From Paraglomus occultum (taxonomy: Eukaryota; Glomeromycota; Glomeromycetes; Paraglomerales; Paraglomeraceae), in contig CAJVPJ010000015.1 of assembly GCA_910592205.1 (NCBI GenBank), positions 1-64,000 on the forward strand: a stretch of 64,000 nt of DNA, in the 5' to 3' direction. The translations under genes and the position numbers were made by a program. Below are positions 11,460-23,781 of the stretch, one piece after another. Under the pieces are notes generated by a model. It worked only from the letters and a program-made list of their open reading frames with translations, searched no databases and was not told where the DNA came from. The first letter of the stretch is position 1; every line of letters begins with the position of its first letter.

Positions 11460-11854
11460 TATAATATAATATTAAAAAGTGGTGATCTGTATTATTGATA
11501 TTTAGATTAGAGAACTTGTAGTCATATAATATAAAAATGTTCACTTGCTGTATTAACGCCTTTTGCAATGGCCTCCTCGTTGCACAGTGTTTCTTGTAGT
11601 AACAGAATGTGTATTTGTCAACAATCCGGACGTATCATACGGCCAAAACCAACCGAAAAATATTAAAACACTCGTAGTTGTATGTATATTACCTTTAAAA
11701 AATGCACATCGATATGTCAGCTTGGCACAATTAAATTTAGCACCAACATTTTCCGTTGTGTCCGCCAAATACTTCCACAAAGCTTTGCAAAGACGTCTTT
11801 CCGGATACTGGCAGCTTCAACCGGTCTTTGCCCAAACGGAATTAGTAAGCGCAA
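11460..11854. other. Intergenic
   Basis: No reliable gene. Overlapping frames in several phases cover 11553-11870, none with a recognisable motif. Confidence 0.3.
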
Positions 11855-12918
11855 ATGCGATCAATTATTGAAAAATATCGTATTACAGCATTTACGGATA
11901 TATTGCTCAAGGAGTTTCCCGGTGAATTGTGTTACACAAAGTGCACGAATAATCTTGTAAAACAAAACAAAGAAGCTTTTACGATCTGTCTTTATAATAA
12001 AAGTAAAACACGGCAAGTTTATATAAAGGCGATGAGAAACCAATCTTGGAAAAAAAGCAAACCAACAAACCACATTGATAATTGATACAATTTCTACAAA
12101 TATATCACTACGTAAATTTACCCCAACAGAAACCAAATTGTGCATTCCATCATTAACTATGTTCTGCTCAAAATAATAATCAAGGTTCTTACATTATTTT
12201 ATGTTGTTAATATCATAATAATAATTGTTAAATCGTTTAACATTACCGTTTTAATAAATTTTATTTGCATTAGCTATGGGCAAGATCACATCGGATGGAA
12301 CAAATATTGTAAAAGCTCCAGAGTAATCAGCGACTTTGTTGGAAACGCGGGGTCAGCATACGAAAGAATTATTCATGTGTAATATTTGCTCACTGCATGC
12401 GAAGAAAAACCGATCGGAATCAATCTCTATTGAACAAAATATGGATACATTAGATTCCGGTGAAATTGGACAGAGCCGCGCAGAAACTGGAAAATTATGA
12501 TCGTCTTGTTTACAACGTTGCAGACATTGAAGCTGTAATAAAAGACGAATTTGCTAATAATGGCGATCAATAGCAAAGCATCTACAAGTACACATAGAAA
12601 ATGGGTCAGAATATTATTGGAGATCCGTAAAACTCATGTCTATAAAAAATACGGCGAATTTACAGGAGGGTTACAGTGTACTTTGGTCGTACACAGAGAG
12701 AAGATCGTCAATTTCACAGGTCCAATGAAGAATCACGCAAGTACGAACGCGAGGTTAAACCGGCTATTCAACGTTATTCATGTAATAATAAGGGTGGCGT
12801 GACAATGAAAATCGATCTCTCCAGAAAATCTCGTTTCCCCCATCAAAGCAGTCACCCTCGGAAACTACTGAAGCAGAATTTTGATGAGTATGATACAAAA
12901 ATAGTAATAGAGAATTAA
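11855..12918 (+). pseudogene. Decayed coding locus of an uncharacterised fungal family
   Basis: Several short open segments on the plus strand read like parts of one protein interrupted by stops and frame changes. 11855-12085 begins RSIIEKYRITAFTDILLKEF and contains FPGELCYT. 12270-12380 has SYGQDHIGWNKYCK. About 12450-12590 and 12560-12918 encode helical basic sequence ending in YSCNNKGGVTMKIDLSRK. The last motif, Cys followed by an alternating hydrophobic strand (VTMKIDL), resembles a domain I recall from large hypothetical and transposase-associated families in Rhizophagus relatives, but no name can be given. Frame changes occur between segments without clean splice sites. Some could be introns, but in-frame stops (for example around 12500 and 12590) favour a pseudogene. 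Confidence 0.4.
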
Positions 12919-13690
12919 AACTTTTTCACCTAACATGATGTTGACCTAGTTACTCAGAATACGTGTAAGATCTGGTGAGAATTAGTCGTCAATTATAAGA
13001 AGCGGAATACGTAGTTGAAACTCTAACATTTTCCCTAATACTAATACATAATCCAGGAACGAAGGAAATCCGGAATTTTCTTTTTTGGATCATCCGCAAA
13101 AGTAATTTTGAAAAAATGATTGTCACATTATGACATGTTATTATTGTGATGTTGTTATGACTGTCATAAGGGTAACGCCGCGATATTATGACTTGTTTAA
13201 AAAACATATTACGAAAAGGTCACTGTACTCTGCCCAAAACATTATCGTTATGATATTATTCTGACATTACAAAATTATCACTGTAGTATCACCAAGACGT
13301 TACTAAGACTAAACATTTCCCAACAACATTGTTGTACTAAAGACATATTTTTCAAGTCAATAGCATTGTGAGGTTAGTCTGGCATTACGAAATTATTACT
13401 GTGGTAAGACCGTAATGCTATAATCAACTTGTTCGCGTTCTGTTTCATCTTGAACACTAAATAAATAAACTTTACGTGGACCGAGATAATAAATCCTACT
13501 GACTTGTTGGTCGGAATGGACGTTTTGCGCTCACTCATGACTGTAATGAGCTGTGGTGTGTGAATTCATTCCATCCTGTGTGAATTTATTGGACAGCCGT
13601 TCATTGACCAATTAGAATTCATCCAACAAATTATAATCGTCTTTGAGTCAAAGCTTGATTCAAGCTTTTTGGATAAATTTTTCATAAGCT
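12919..13690. other. Intergenic
   Basis: No supported gene. A minus-strand frame at 13566-13763 overlaps the start of the following pseudogene and is probably incidental. Confidence 0.35.
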
Positions 13691-14975
13691 CACTCAATGC
13701 CTCCTTGTGATTTTGGTCAGAATGTCTCATACAAATTCCTTTTCCACCTGAATTTGGTTCCACAGAAGACTCATTTCATGCATTCTGGGATGCACTCATT
13801 TTCAACCTATTACTCAGAACTGCATGTTCAACAGGAATCTTCAATTGAATCTACAAAAAGATTTCGACCTGATTTTTCATACCTGGTACATCATGCTTGT
13901 CTTACCAGAGGGGAACCTGACAGTGATGACAATCCAGTGTTGAGTTGGTCTCAAAATTAACATGGACCTATGGTGATTGTCCCTACATTTTTGGGTATTA
14001 TGTGCATGGCACCATGGTTACATATTGCTATTTATACTTTGAAGAAAATCAAGTCAAGAACAGAAGGACTTAGCTACTTATTTACTGGAAACACTGGATG
14101 GATGTATACAGGCTTTCAATATTGGAGTAAACATTGGTCAATTGTTAATTCCTCTTCATCAAACCCTTCCAGGTTCCATTGAGCATGAGTCTATCATCCT
14201 CCACAGGTCAAGTGGTAAAACAATCAAGCTGTTGCAAACTTCAGTCATTATTATAAAATGTTATTAATCAGTGGGGTCTGTTCAGAAACTCAAGACTCTT
14301 TACTATTACTATTACTATTACTATTACTTATTACTGTGAAATGGAAAACTCTAATATTCTTTTCATTATAACTTGGATGGTATCAACACAAAGAAACTCC
14401 ATTTGCTATCTTTTCACCAAAGGGTATAAGACATAATAATAAGCCAACTTCTAATATCTAAGGAACAACTAGTCAAAGCATTACATTGTGTTTTGACTGC
14501 CCCTCAAGGTATGTTTTGACTTTTCTGTTTTATTATAACTGAGTATGAGGCGTTTTTTAATCAAGCATTATCCACAGTCACTTCATGAAATAAGCATTAT
14601 GCTATATGTATCATGATCTCCACTGGGACAATGTGTTGAAATTCATTGATCAAGACAAATGGTTCATTATTGATTTTGATGATGCATGTCACACTCCTTC
14701 AAGTACTCCTAGCACAATATTGGCTTGTGATAATCATGCTCCTGATATTTCCAACCCTATCATAATGAAAGTGTTGATATTAATATCTGGTCTGTTGGAT
14801 ATCTAATTAGAACAGCCTTAGTGGAAGTTCAAAAACTAAGTCAACAGTACTGATGGCAAAAATCATTTTGATAGATCAACAGCTAAAGAAGCATTACAAT
14901 GGCTTTGGGACAATTATATATATAGAGGTATTCTTGAGGGGAAGTTTTTAGAGGTACAATAAAGGGTAGCTAATA
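13690..14975 (+). pseudogene. Broken kinase-like gene of a Glomeromycotina-type family
   Basis: Coding segments in changing frames follow the order of a kinase-like protein. 13730-13840 contains PPEFGSTEDSFHAFWDALIF. After a frame change, 13840-13920 contains STKRFRPDFSYLV. Then comes a segment with YGDCPYIFGYYVHGTMVT near 13965-14030. A catalytic-loop segment at 14606-14740 reads YHDLHWDNVLKF then IIDFDDACHTPSS, equivalent to HxD...N and the DFG/DFD region of a protein kinase. Another frame at about 14765-14850 has SVDINIWSVGYLIRT, and 14850-14945 has AKEALQWLWDN. At least four frameshifts or stops separate the pieces. Proteins with this layout are abundant in Rhizophagus-type genomes; that link is from memory of the family and was not searched here. 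The copy is non-functional. Confidence 0.65.
14301..14331. repeat. Microsatellite (tactat)n inside the kinase-like pseudogene
   Basis: About five copies of a 6-base unit 'actatt' interrupt the pseudogene, further evidence that this copy is unconstrained. Confidence 0.8.
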
Positions 14976-16145
14976 CTAGAGAAGTTGTACATAGCTGAGA
15001 CTTTTGTGTAGCATTTCTATTGTATGCACCACATGCCCAGAGACAGATTTGCACAATTTACAATTGTTCTTTCATCCCCACTGCATTAATCTGTCCAGTG
15101 TCCTTATCAACCAAGACAAATGTTGGGAACACAATTCTCATGACATAAAGCTAAAAAGAAATTCACTCTCATGATTTTGAATTCTGTTATTGTTAATTGT
15201 ATGATTGTCTGATAAGTTTTCTGATGGAACAAATGTATGTATGCCAATGGTATACTGTATTCATTATTATTATTGACTATTACGGTGAAAGTTCAATATG
15301 TTCTTGATTTTTTTTAAAAGTGGAGTCAACAATCAGCTCAGTAATGGTATTTCTCTCAGTAATAGTAAGTTGTAAAAATGGTGTAATAAACCCTAGATGA
15401 CTTGAGCTGATCTTTTGTATCAGTGACAAATTGATTTTGCACCAGATAATACACTTGTTGGTATGTATTTGTTTTCAGGTTAATCAATTCATCATTAATA
15501 TTAAATGATCTCTTTTAGAATTCACCTTTACGTACGCCGCCATAATAATAACTAAGATTATTTTTATCCAATTTATAGCACTGTGAGGTATATTAACGTC
15601 TCTATGTGTTGGCTTCGAGTTAAATAATCGAGACTTTATTTCCAAACTACACACGTCGACCCGTGTCGTACAAATCGGACGCGCATTAGCGACTTTGAAT
15701 TCCAACCGAGTATTCGATCATTGATACTTTGTCTAAGACAATACTACAATCAGGGAATTAGCCTTGTTGCAAAGAAAAGCAAAGCTTACAATCATCCAAA
15801 TCCACAACAAATTGACGATTTTTTATTTAAAGCATGAGTGGGATATAGGCAAATATTGACATTTCTGTTTCACAGATCTGATATTTTACAAGAAAGAATG
15901 TGACATTATAAGTAATTATACATTGTAAGAATAGTATAGTATGGTATAGTGTAAAGAATGCAAATGATATGTACTAAAACCAGCAATCTATCGAATCCAA
16001 AAAAAAATACTTTTTCATAATTACATCATTTTAAAGTTGATCATTAAAATTAACAACACGAAAAAAAAAGAAATCAATCCGCTGTTAAAACCTTCATGAA
16101 AAAACAAACATCATCCTCCAAGACTTTCTTTTTTTCGTGCACATT
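14976..16145. other. Intergenic between the pseudogene and the arrestin gene
   Basis: No gene found. The minus-strand frame at 15484-15705 shows no family resemblance. The last 200 bases are the 3' flank of the arrestin gene, with A-runs near 16000-16130. Confidence 0.4.
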
Positions 16146-18159
16146 TCACATATGATTTCCTAGTATTTGTCTTGCAAAAGCTGACTGTTCTACTCTGTCA
16201 GTACTTCCTACCGACGAAGCCAGGGTAAAACTATCAATATTCCATTCACCGATACTATACTCGCTACACATGCCCGATCCACTTCCACTATTTGGCGAAC
16301 GAGTTGACGATTCTCCATCCAAAGCATTCAGATGATCATACAGATATCCATTCACTTGCGATAACACGAGATTATTCTCGTACATATAATAATCGTCCCC
16401 AAAATGTATGCGATCGTCTGGTGGGAAATCCTGTAACGGATCAAAGAAAAAAGGCTCCAACTTTAATTCTTCATGAGTCAGATACGTCGGCAGCACACAA
16501 TTCTCCAGGGTTATATGCGCATACGAAGCTAGCGTAATCGGGATTATGATTTCATGGCATTGCATCTTTGTCAATACTTTTCCAATTTCAGCTTGAATTA
16601 CGCATCGCAATGTATAATGTACTCGTATATGACGACCGGTATATGCGGGAGGGACATGACGATGTTTTCGAGGAATTGTGAGGGAGAATCGGATTTCATC
16701 AGTTTTTTGCGAGGGTATATTGCATCGGCGTTCGGTTGAGACGAGAGAACGTTCATGATTCTCACATGGATAGTCTTTGTCTAATGGGCCTTCCAAATGT
16801 TTCCGAAGGGAACAATGAACGAAAGTGATACGGCCGTTGAAGTGGTTGGTTAGACGGAGAGTAAATGAAAGTTCGTCGCCTAGGAAGGAAAATTTTTTCA
16901 AGAGTCAGTAATATGTTGGACGAAAACTCGTATTCATAATCTGTTATGATTGGTGAAGATCATGTTTGAGCGATGTGTGTGCTCGTATTGACCATACTAC
17001 TAACCAGGCGCAAACACGTTTCCGAGAAGAACCGCCTCCACGTCAATGAGTTCCTTTTTTTTGGTCAAATCCTTACTAGTTTTGTAGAGTGTTTTTTTGT
17101 ATACCCAATCTTCAGCAGGGGGCGCAAATGTTGTGGGTACAAATGGTGTGACCAGCGCAGGGCCTTCGATGTAAGTACCTCCAGCAGTTCTCAACACTGG
17201 TTGCCAAGTATACCTTATCGAAAATCCTTTTGGGCCCTGTTTGGGAGATTATCATAGTTAATTAGTAAGCAAACAAATAATAAATCAATTCTCCCTCCAA
17301 TGTGATAGGTGATATAAACAGGTCATGCGGATTAAAAGAATAATACCTCTATTGAAGGTGGGAAATTTACAGGAGGAAGCTGGAATGAGCGAAAAAAGCA
17401 TTGTTTAGTAATGCACACGTGCTAGTCGCGGTAGTTAAATTTTTGTCCCGGATACTAATTGCTCACCTTGACAGCGAATGGAAAATGATAAACTCCAGCA
17501 GAGAGTTCTTCCCAAGGACAGTAATCACCTCCTAAAATTACAAAGAATACGTCAACATTGATGTGATGTTTCAATTCAATCGTATAGTCTTATTAGGTAT
17601 ACTTTTTCTTTGCATACCTTGCATATTCACTCCCTGAATCTCATGAGCGCCACTCCAGATGAATTCCGAACAGTCAAAAATCGTGCTCTTGATGCTTTCT
17701 TGGAGTGGCAAACCTGCTGCGTCCTTGAATTTGGCTAAAACTGACTCTTCGGCTGGGGGCGAGAATTAATATACGATTGTGACAAATTGATAACAGTGAT
17801 TTGCAGTTAGTAACCTTCAATAGATACACATTCCCCCCAAAACATACAACATTCTCGGTTGCCAACGTCAACACGCATCAATTTAAACTCACCTTTAAAC
17901 CTTATCATTACATCACAGACGCATAAGGGATTCTCGTCTTCAAGGATTGTTAACACGACGACGCCTGTAATTTACTATGATCAATTAATATCGGTCAAAA
18001 CATAATCAAAATTATAGCTTATATACCTCTGACTATATAATCGGGCCGTAGTGTCAGCGTTCTTCCTACTTCAAAATCGATGCCAAAACGAGGACCGGTT
18101 GAGGGTTTTTTATCCTCTGCGCTTGACAAAGACTCTCTCTGTCTCCAAATTCTTGTCAT
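16146..18159 (-). CDS. Alpha-arrestin (arrestin N and C domains)
   Basis: Seven exons: 18027-18159, 17893-17964, 17618-17752, 17467-17531, 17347-17379, 17005-17236 and 16146-16879. All have GT-AG borders and sum to 468 codons (467 residues). The start is the ATG at 18159 (MTRIWRQRES). Exons 1-6 give the arrestin N domain: RTLTLRPDYIVRGVVVLTI, a V-type strand, ECSEFIWSG-like strand FDCSEFIWSGAHEIQG, then LSAGVYHFPFAV and SIEGPKGFSIRYT, typical of the arrestin_N fold. Exon 7 gives the C domain (LSFTLRLTNHF, IRVHYTLRCVIQAE, ITLASYAHI). The tail is acidic and Ser-rich without a visible PPxY motif. Alpha-arrestins recruit Rsp5-type ubiquitin ligases to membrane transporters for endocytosis. Lack of PPxY suggests a different partner or indirect recruitment. 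Family confidence is high, substrate unknown. Confidence 0.88.
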
Positions 18160-18985
18160 TATAGTATTATAGTGTCTGTAAAGAGTGAACGTATCTTGTC
18201 AAGAACAATGATATTGACAACAGACTTTGGGATAGCTAGTAATCACAGTGGTGCTTGTATGTATGCTCGTATGCTCGTATGCTCGTATGATACTTGCCTA
18301 TATGTCGTTATATGTATTTTTTGGAAACTAATTCTATTAGACACGACGCTTCTCTGCAGAGCTATATCAGAACCAACCACACTAAGACCTCGCAAAGTAA
18401 CAAAGGAATGTAAAAGCAAAGCGTATGATCGTCGGAGAAAGGTTGAGAGTTTTTTCAGTGATGTTTTCTCTATTATATCATTTTCTGATTTACAAAAAAG
18501 AAAGGTTACGTGACATGAATGCATTGGTGACACTATTACTATATGATCTGCAAATAATCTAGACCATAGAGGTAATGAATAACCAACAATAGAAATAAGC
18601 ACGAGAAGAGTTCAGGGGGTTCATCAAATTGATTACTCAAATTAACTCGAGTGAGGGCGCGCAAATTGAAACTTTTGCTGCGCTGTCATTGTCTTTATTA
18701 TCTAAAAAAAGAGTCAATCAGGGCATCTTGATAAGAAGTGTCGATAATTATGGATATTTAATCATAATAGAAAGCAAATGATTCTTTCCATAGTTAAAAA
18801 TGACCAATCATTTGCGTCAAAAAAAAACCACCCCAATCATTACGATTATCGGCATAGTTAAATCATGCATATTAAGCAAAAGATACCATATTTGTCGATA
18901 TCTGCGCAACGTATTGACAACAATACATAGCGTAATGGCAGTTTACTAGAAAAACATGTGTAAGTATACGGATATTCCCGGACGG
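18160..18985. other. Intergenic upstream of the arrestin gene
   Basis: No supported gene. A minus-strand frame of 119 codons at 18243-18602 overlaps the microsatellite and has no recognisable features. The arrestin promoter should be within the first few hundred bases. Confidence 0.35.
18261..18289. repeat. Microsatellite, 8-base unit gtatgctc, three and a half copies
   Basis: Perfect direct repeat of gtatgctc about 100 bases upstream of the arrestin start. Confidence 0.8.
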
Positions 18986-19235
18986 ACTTCAAAGTCCGGA
19001 AAAATTTTTTCCCCTTGCGATCGCTCTGATGAATTTCCAGATTCGTTCAAGTGTTGCAAAAACGTCATGACAATGTAGTGTTCAGAGCACCGTGAAAAGA
19101 ATTGACTTGTCCACAGTCAACAATGACTAATATCCGAGCAATGCACCTATAATATGCACGTAGAACCATTGTATCATGAAACGTGCCCTGCAAATTGGGG
19201 AAAAAATTTTTTTTTTGTCCGAAAGCGGCATGTGC
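18986..19235. repeat. Candidate small inverted-repeat element (MITE-like)
   Basis: At about 18995-19015 the sequence reads 'tccggaaaaattttttcccc'. At about 19198-19226 the reverse complement of 'ggggaaaaaatttttttttt' with a following 'gtccg' is found. The inverted pair is about 16-20 bases and bounds roughly 230 bases. A second small palindrome (ggacttcaaagtcc) sits at the left end. A/T runs contribute to the match, so this is weaker evidence than the element at 20549. Confidence 0.35.
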
Positions 19236-20548
19236 AATAAAACGCGATTTCTGTATAACAGTAATACAACCTGATTTTGGTAACATTTTATTTCAATCGA
19301 TCGTTGTCTAAAAGTATTTTTCCCAATATATTAAAAATTCGAAAAACTTGATCCAATACTTAGTTTCTAATGACACTCGTGGTCACAGATTGAAATTCTA
19401 ATTTTGCATCAAAATGACAAATGGTTTTGATACAAGCCGTTTTTGCATTTTAGATAACTAATGGTTTGAAATTATTTTTTGCAAATTAATACTAAAATAG
19501 ACAAAATTTAAATTTAAGGAAAATATGTTTCCTTATGAATAGTTTTGGCAACTTTGGCTCTCTGGTATCTGAGCAAGCGTACGATTTTCCCAAACACAAA
19601 TTAAATTTAGCTTTGACACTTTACGTTGATTTTATTATTCGACAACATAAACCACACATTTTATAAAGATATTATACGAGAGTTTGGTACGTACAAGTAC
19701 AATAGATTTAGTTTTAATACAATAAGTGCGCTATATATCCAGAACCTTGTTATTTACTCTGTGCAACTCGTATCATTACAGGCAAACTTTACAAAATCAA
19801 GTGTCATTTGATTACTTGGAATATAATTACATATAGTCAGTTATATCTCACGTTGGTATCTTAGGAAAAGTTGTAGCATTTAGATAGTTAATATTACGTA
19901 ATTTACGGTTAATAAATTCTTTGACGTTCGACATTTCTAACACTAATGATTCATGTTAAGCGTCGAATTATATTGCGCATATACCTAATATCGTTTTCTG
20001 TCACTGTTTATCTGTCGCAAGTGCGTCTCTTCCCATCATTTTGGAATGAAATGCGTCTTCTCTTGTTTCTTGTGCCTGTTGATTTTGTTGTCCCCTGATT
20101 TACCCAGTGACCTGATTTGTGACATGACCTGATTTTTTCTGTGCGTCATATCGTGAAGCAAGGATCGCACAAATATTTGTGCGTAGAAATGACATAATTT
20201 ATTGTGTAATAATGCGATACACAAGGTCAACCCCGTTAATATTAATCCTTTTTCGAATTTTGCACTGTAGTCTATTAAAATTACCGAATTACTATAAACT
20301 TTGCATAAACCGTAAACCGAAGATTTTCTAAAAACTTTATCGATAAAAATAATGTAATACTATTTATTTATTATCCACCTGATAAAGCACATATTGTTTT
20401 TATACAGACATATTCATATCAAAAGTTAATTTAAAATTAGCAGTATTCACAAGCTGTTAGTTTAGTAAGCTTACGTTACAGCATAAGCGAATAAAAAGTA
20501 ATGGGGCACTTACCGTACTCCGAATATAGTTTTCGGCTTATACATTCG
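19236..20548. other. Gene-free AT-rich DNA
   Basis: No coding frame of note; short frames at 19626-19811 and 20036-20230 lack any family resemblance. Confidence 0.4.
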
Positions 20549-20959
20549 CTACAAAAAGCATTCGCCGATCAATAGTAAAACGTATGAAAAATCCAATTTT
20601 TCGAAAATCTGTATTGGCGTTATTTACTAAACAAATTTTTACATCGTTATGACGAGGAATTTGTCCGACAGTTCGCGGTTCGGTTCCTACTCATTACCCT
20701 TTCAAAACCATTTTCCATGAAGCTGATTGACTGCAGTTTCGAATAAAATACTGATAGATTTACACAGCTTATCATACCGGAGCTGTGCTTCGGTGAAATA
20801 ACGATATGTACAGTAGGTTACACGTAATCATATGAAAAATGTATGTGTAACATATTACTCGAACTGCAGCTTTATAATAATGAAAGGTTTAAATATTTCA
20901 TTATAACGCCAATACAGATTTTGGAGTTTTACTATTGATCGACAAATACTTTTTGGTAG
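20549..20959. mobile_element. MITE-like element with long terminal inverted repeats
   Basis: The left end (20549 onward) reads 'ctacaaaaagcattcgccga', then 'tcaatagtaaaac' and, about 30 bases further, 'aaaatctgtattggcgttat'. The right end, read on the other strand from 20959, has 'ctaccaaaaagtatttgtcg', then 'atcaatagtaaaac' and 'aaaatctgtattggcgttat'. The arms are thus about 57-75 bases with a small gap and high identity. The outer sequence (CTACAAAAAGTATTCG-like) resembles the ends of Tc1/mariner-type elements. The internal ~260 bases carry no transposase frame, so it is non-autonomous. No clean target duplication could be defined. Confidence 0.75.
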
Positions 20960-22441
20960 TAGTAGTGAGTGTGGACAATCTCGCTAATACTAATCCGAAA
21001 TCTGAAGAATAATTACTGCATCGATGTCTTTGATTTATCGGGTTTGCCCTTGCATGTTAAATAAAATGGCTTAATACGATTAATGTAGAATAAAATAAAA
21101 TTGGAGTCTTTTTCTAATGCTCCCGAACCCATATTATTAATTAAACTTAGGTCTAAATTTTTCAAAAAGTTTACTAAAATAGAAAAATTTTATTTTAATT
21201 CAACGCCGTAGTTATTTCGTCACAATTAATAATTACTATAAATTGGAGATTCAAAATTGTATGAGATTGGGGATATTAATATATATAATGAGATACAATT
21301 AAGATAAACCGGAAATTCGTCTAGTATCAAAGTTTGTTAGGAGAAGTTTTTTTTGTTGTACATTTCGAACAACTAAATATAATTTCGATTGGATGTGTTA
21401 TTTCTAATCAGATTAGAAACGAAATTAACTCTTCAAAAATTGAATAAAACGACAAAATAGATAATAAAAAAAATAATTAATAAATAAACTCAATTAACCA
21501 ATTTCTTATTTATTTCAAATTTTCAATCGTCTTGTATGTTTGCAAAATAACTGAAGTATGCTCAATTGTAATTGTTATAGCTATTAAGTAATTTGAGCAA
21601 TTATTATTATATATTAATATGAGGCAAGCTGCAGTAACAAAAGCAGGCAAGATAAACATTTTATTATGTAATATGAAATTACTAATATAATTAACGACAT
21701 CTAGAAGCTTTATTTTAGTGATACAACTATTTTGCTCGTATTGTTTTAAAGTCTGTATCATAAATTGCGTTTGATAATTTAGATTATGACTATATAAAAA
21801 ACACACAAAACCACACTCACTTGCCAAATGTCTTGGTAATCTGTCAATAAATTAGAAAACATGCAAAAAAATTTTTTTCTAACGTCTCTCATCGCTCATG
21901 CATACTATGATAGTATTTGAAAAAAGCAAATAATATATTTAGCTGTTATTGTTTCAAGGTTGCGGTGGCGGTATCAAAGTTACACACATGTCGTTCGTAC
22001 ATTTTCATGCGTGTGATACCATCGCTTCATCGCACCAGTAACTATTCTTACTTTTTTCCCCATTTTTCATATTTTTGGCCGTAGCGCAATCCAGGCTGTT
22101 TCGCAATAGGCACATCATCTAATATCACAACCAATAAGTGACATCCATTTAACATTGTTTATGTGATAATAGGCGAAATAAAATGTGCTTATTTCGAACT
22201 GGGCCGGCCCAATATTGAATTTCGCTACGGGCCAGAACATTACTGATTGTTCAGCGACAATACTTTGGTAGGTGGGTGTAATTTACATTAAATCCACTAT
22301 GGAACCAAAGAATTCTTAATTAGCGAGTTTTCGTATATTAATAATTAGGTCTAAAAGTTCTATACATTCGTCATTGATTAATCCACTAATATACCCATAA
22401 AATTACATTTGCGCAGCACATCTTTTTAATCAAAAACAAAG
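20960..22441. other. AT-rich gene-free DNA
   Basis: A 105-codon minus-strand frame at 21510-21827 is hydrophobic and AT-driven and is not supported as a gene. A loose inverted repeat 'ggtatcaaagttacacacatg / catgcgtgtgatacc' occurs near 21970-22020. Confidence 0.35.
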
Positions 22442-22621
22442 ATGGCGAGCATTGAAGAGGTGGGACAAGTGTTGCAGAAGGCGAAGGGCGAGTTAAGGAG
22501 TAAAGGTTGTGTCAAAAAAGATGCTGGGTCGTGGCTGAAAAAAATAACGAGAAAATTTGCAGGTGCAGAAAATACTTGCATCGACATAATAGTGTTTATC
22601 TCTGAAAATATAAATAGTTAA
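22442..22621 (+). CDS. Putative small gene or first exon, 59 codons
   Basis: The frame starts MASIEEVGQVLQKAKGELRS and ends FISENINS. The first 40 residues are a charged amphipathic helix with higher GC than the surroundings, unlike random AT-rich frames nearby. A possible donor (TTTGCAG/GTGCAG) at about 22561 would make it a first exon, but no downstream exon was identified. No family is recognised. It may be a small protein, an isolated first exon or a remnant. Confidence 0.3.
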   Translation: MASIEEVGQVLQKAKGELRSKGCVKKDAGSWLKKITRKFAGAENTCIDIIVFISENINS

Positions 22622-23600
22622 CAATTAACCTGATAGACTAGCAACAAAAAATATTATAATTAGCCCCAATTACTGCTTATCAAACATTATCATTCTCTCT
22701 GTCACCTTGTTCGTTTATTTTGTTGACATACGTTTACAACTTAATTGACTTGTGCTTTTCAATTTCTTGCCGCGCAACACTGCTAAATAAATGAGCGGAA
22801 ATAAAAATTAAATTTGAAAGTTCCAGGTACAAATTATGCTAATTTTTAGTCAGAATTTTTCCATAATTTTTATACATTTCTACATATTAATAATTCCTGG
22901 TTCCAAAAAGACAGAGAGCAAATAGTGCAATAATTTTCTGGTAGAGATAAATCTTATAAATTAAAGTCATAATTCTGCTTATTACCAACAGTTGGTATAC
23001 TAATAATAATAAGATTGATTTGGGAAGATCTCAAGCCCGTACACAAAATTTTTTTGAAATATTAATATTGGTAAATTAAATGCGAATCATTGCTCTTCAA
23101 TATGCATTAACCGCTACGTTTAATTTGTATATACTTGGTAATTGTACATACCTGTACGTTTGTTTATCACTACACATGATAACATCAAGGATAATATTGA
23201 CTGTTGATTTATGAACATAAGCGTGAGAATGGCTGTTTGTACTACTACATATTAATAATTTTTTTAATCATGACGCGTATTTTAATCATGTGTGTTTATG
23301 ATTTTATTGGTTCTTGCGTCATACAAGTTGTAACCATATAATTTATTGAATGATGTACATTGCATTTAAGCTAGACCAATTAAGGCAAAACAGTAAAACA
23401 AAAGTGACATCGGAGTTCATAGACCCGAATATGGATATTCAATAAGACGCTTGTGATATTGACTAATAGCGATAGTGATAGAGTTTACATTAACGATTAG
23501 ACACACATATTTGATCATATTGATTAAGAGTGGCTGAATAGTCAAATGAGTCATCCTACGTACAAAGGCTTTTTATGGATATGAAAAAGTCTAAACAAGA
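22622..23600. other. Gene-free AT-rich DNA
   Basis: Nothing recognisable on either strand. Confidence 0.4.
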
Positions 23601-23601
23601 T

Positions 23602-23781
23602 GAGAGATGACATTAGTTGGCAGAATTTATTCCGTGAACGACAAAAACGATTACCTACAAAACTACGGGATAATACGAGTCGCTCGATCATTTTTCTTGC
23701 AGGCAGGCATGGAGATACTAAAATGACGTTGCTGGAATTCATCATACTACGTCAGAAACAAAGAGTCTCCCAATTATAATA
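23602..23781 (+). pseudogene. Possible P-loop protein fragment
   Basis: A 59-codon frame begins MRDDISWQNLFRERQKRLP and contains RSIIFLAGRHGDTKMTLLEF. The layout (short charged N-terminus, hydrophobic strand IIFLAG, then a loop and helix) resembles the start of P-loop proteins such as dynein light intermediate chain. The Walker A signature is damaged: Gly-Lys-Ser/Thr is replaced by Thr-Lys-Met. Further plus-strand open pieces near 24050-24205 (FKNICGDIRNMGGKNKGLQ) cannot be joined to it with confidence. Low-confidence call. Confidence 0.2.

Noticed and set aside
16292-16739. Plus-strand frames opposite the arrestin C domain
   Set aside because: Antisense to a well-supported exon with family motifs.
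18243-18602. 119-codon minus-strand frame upstream of the arrestin gene
   Set aside because: It runs through a microsatellite, has no motif and no splice or start context.
21510-21827. 105-codon minus-strand hydrophobic frame
   Set aside because: Composition follows local AT richness; no conserved motif or supporting neighbour.
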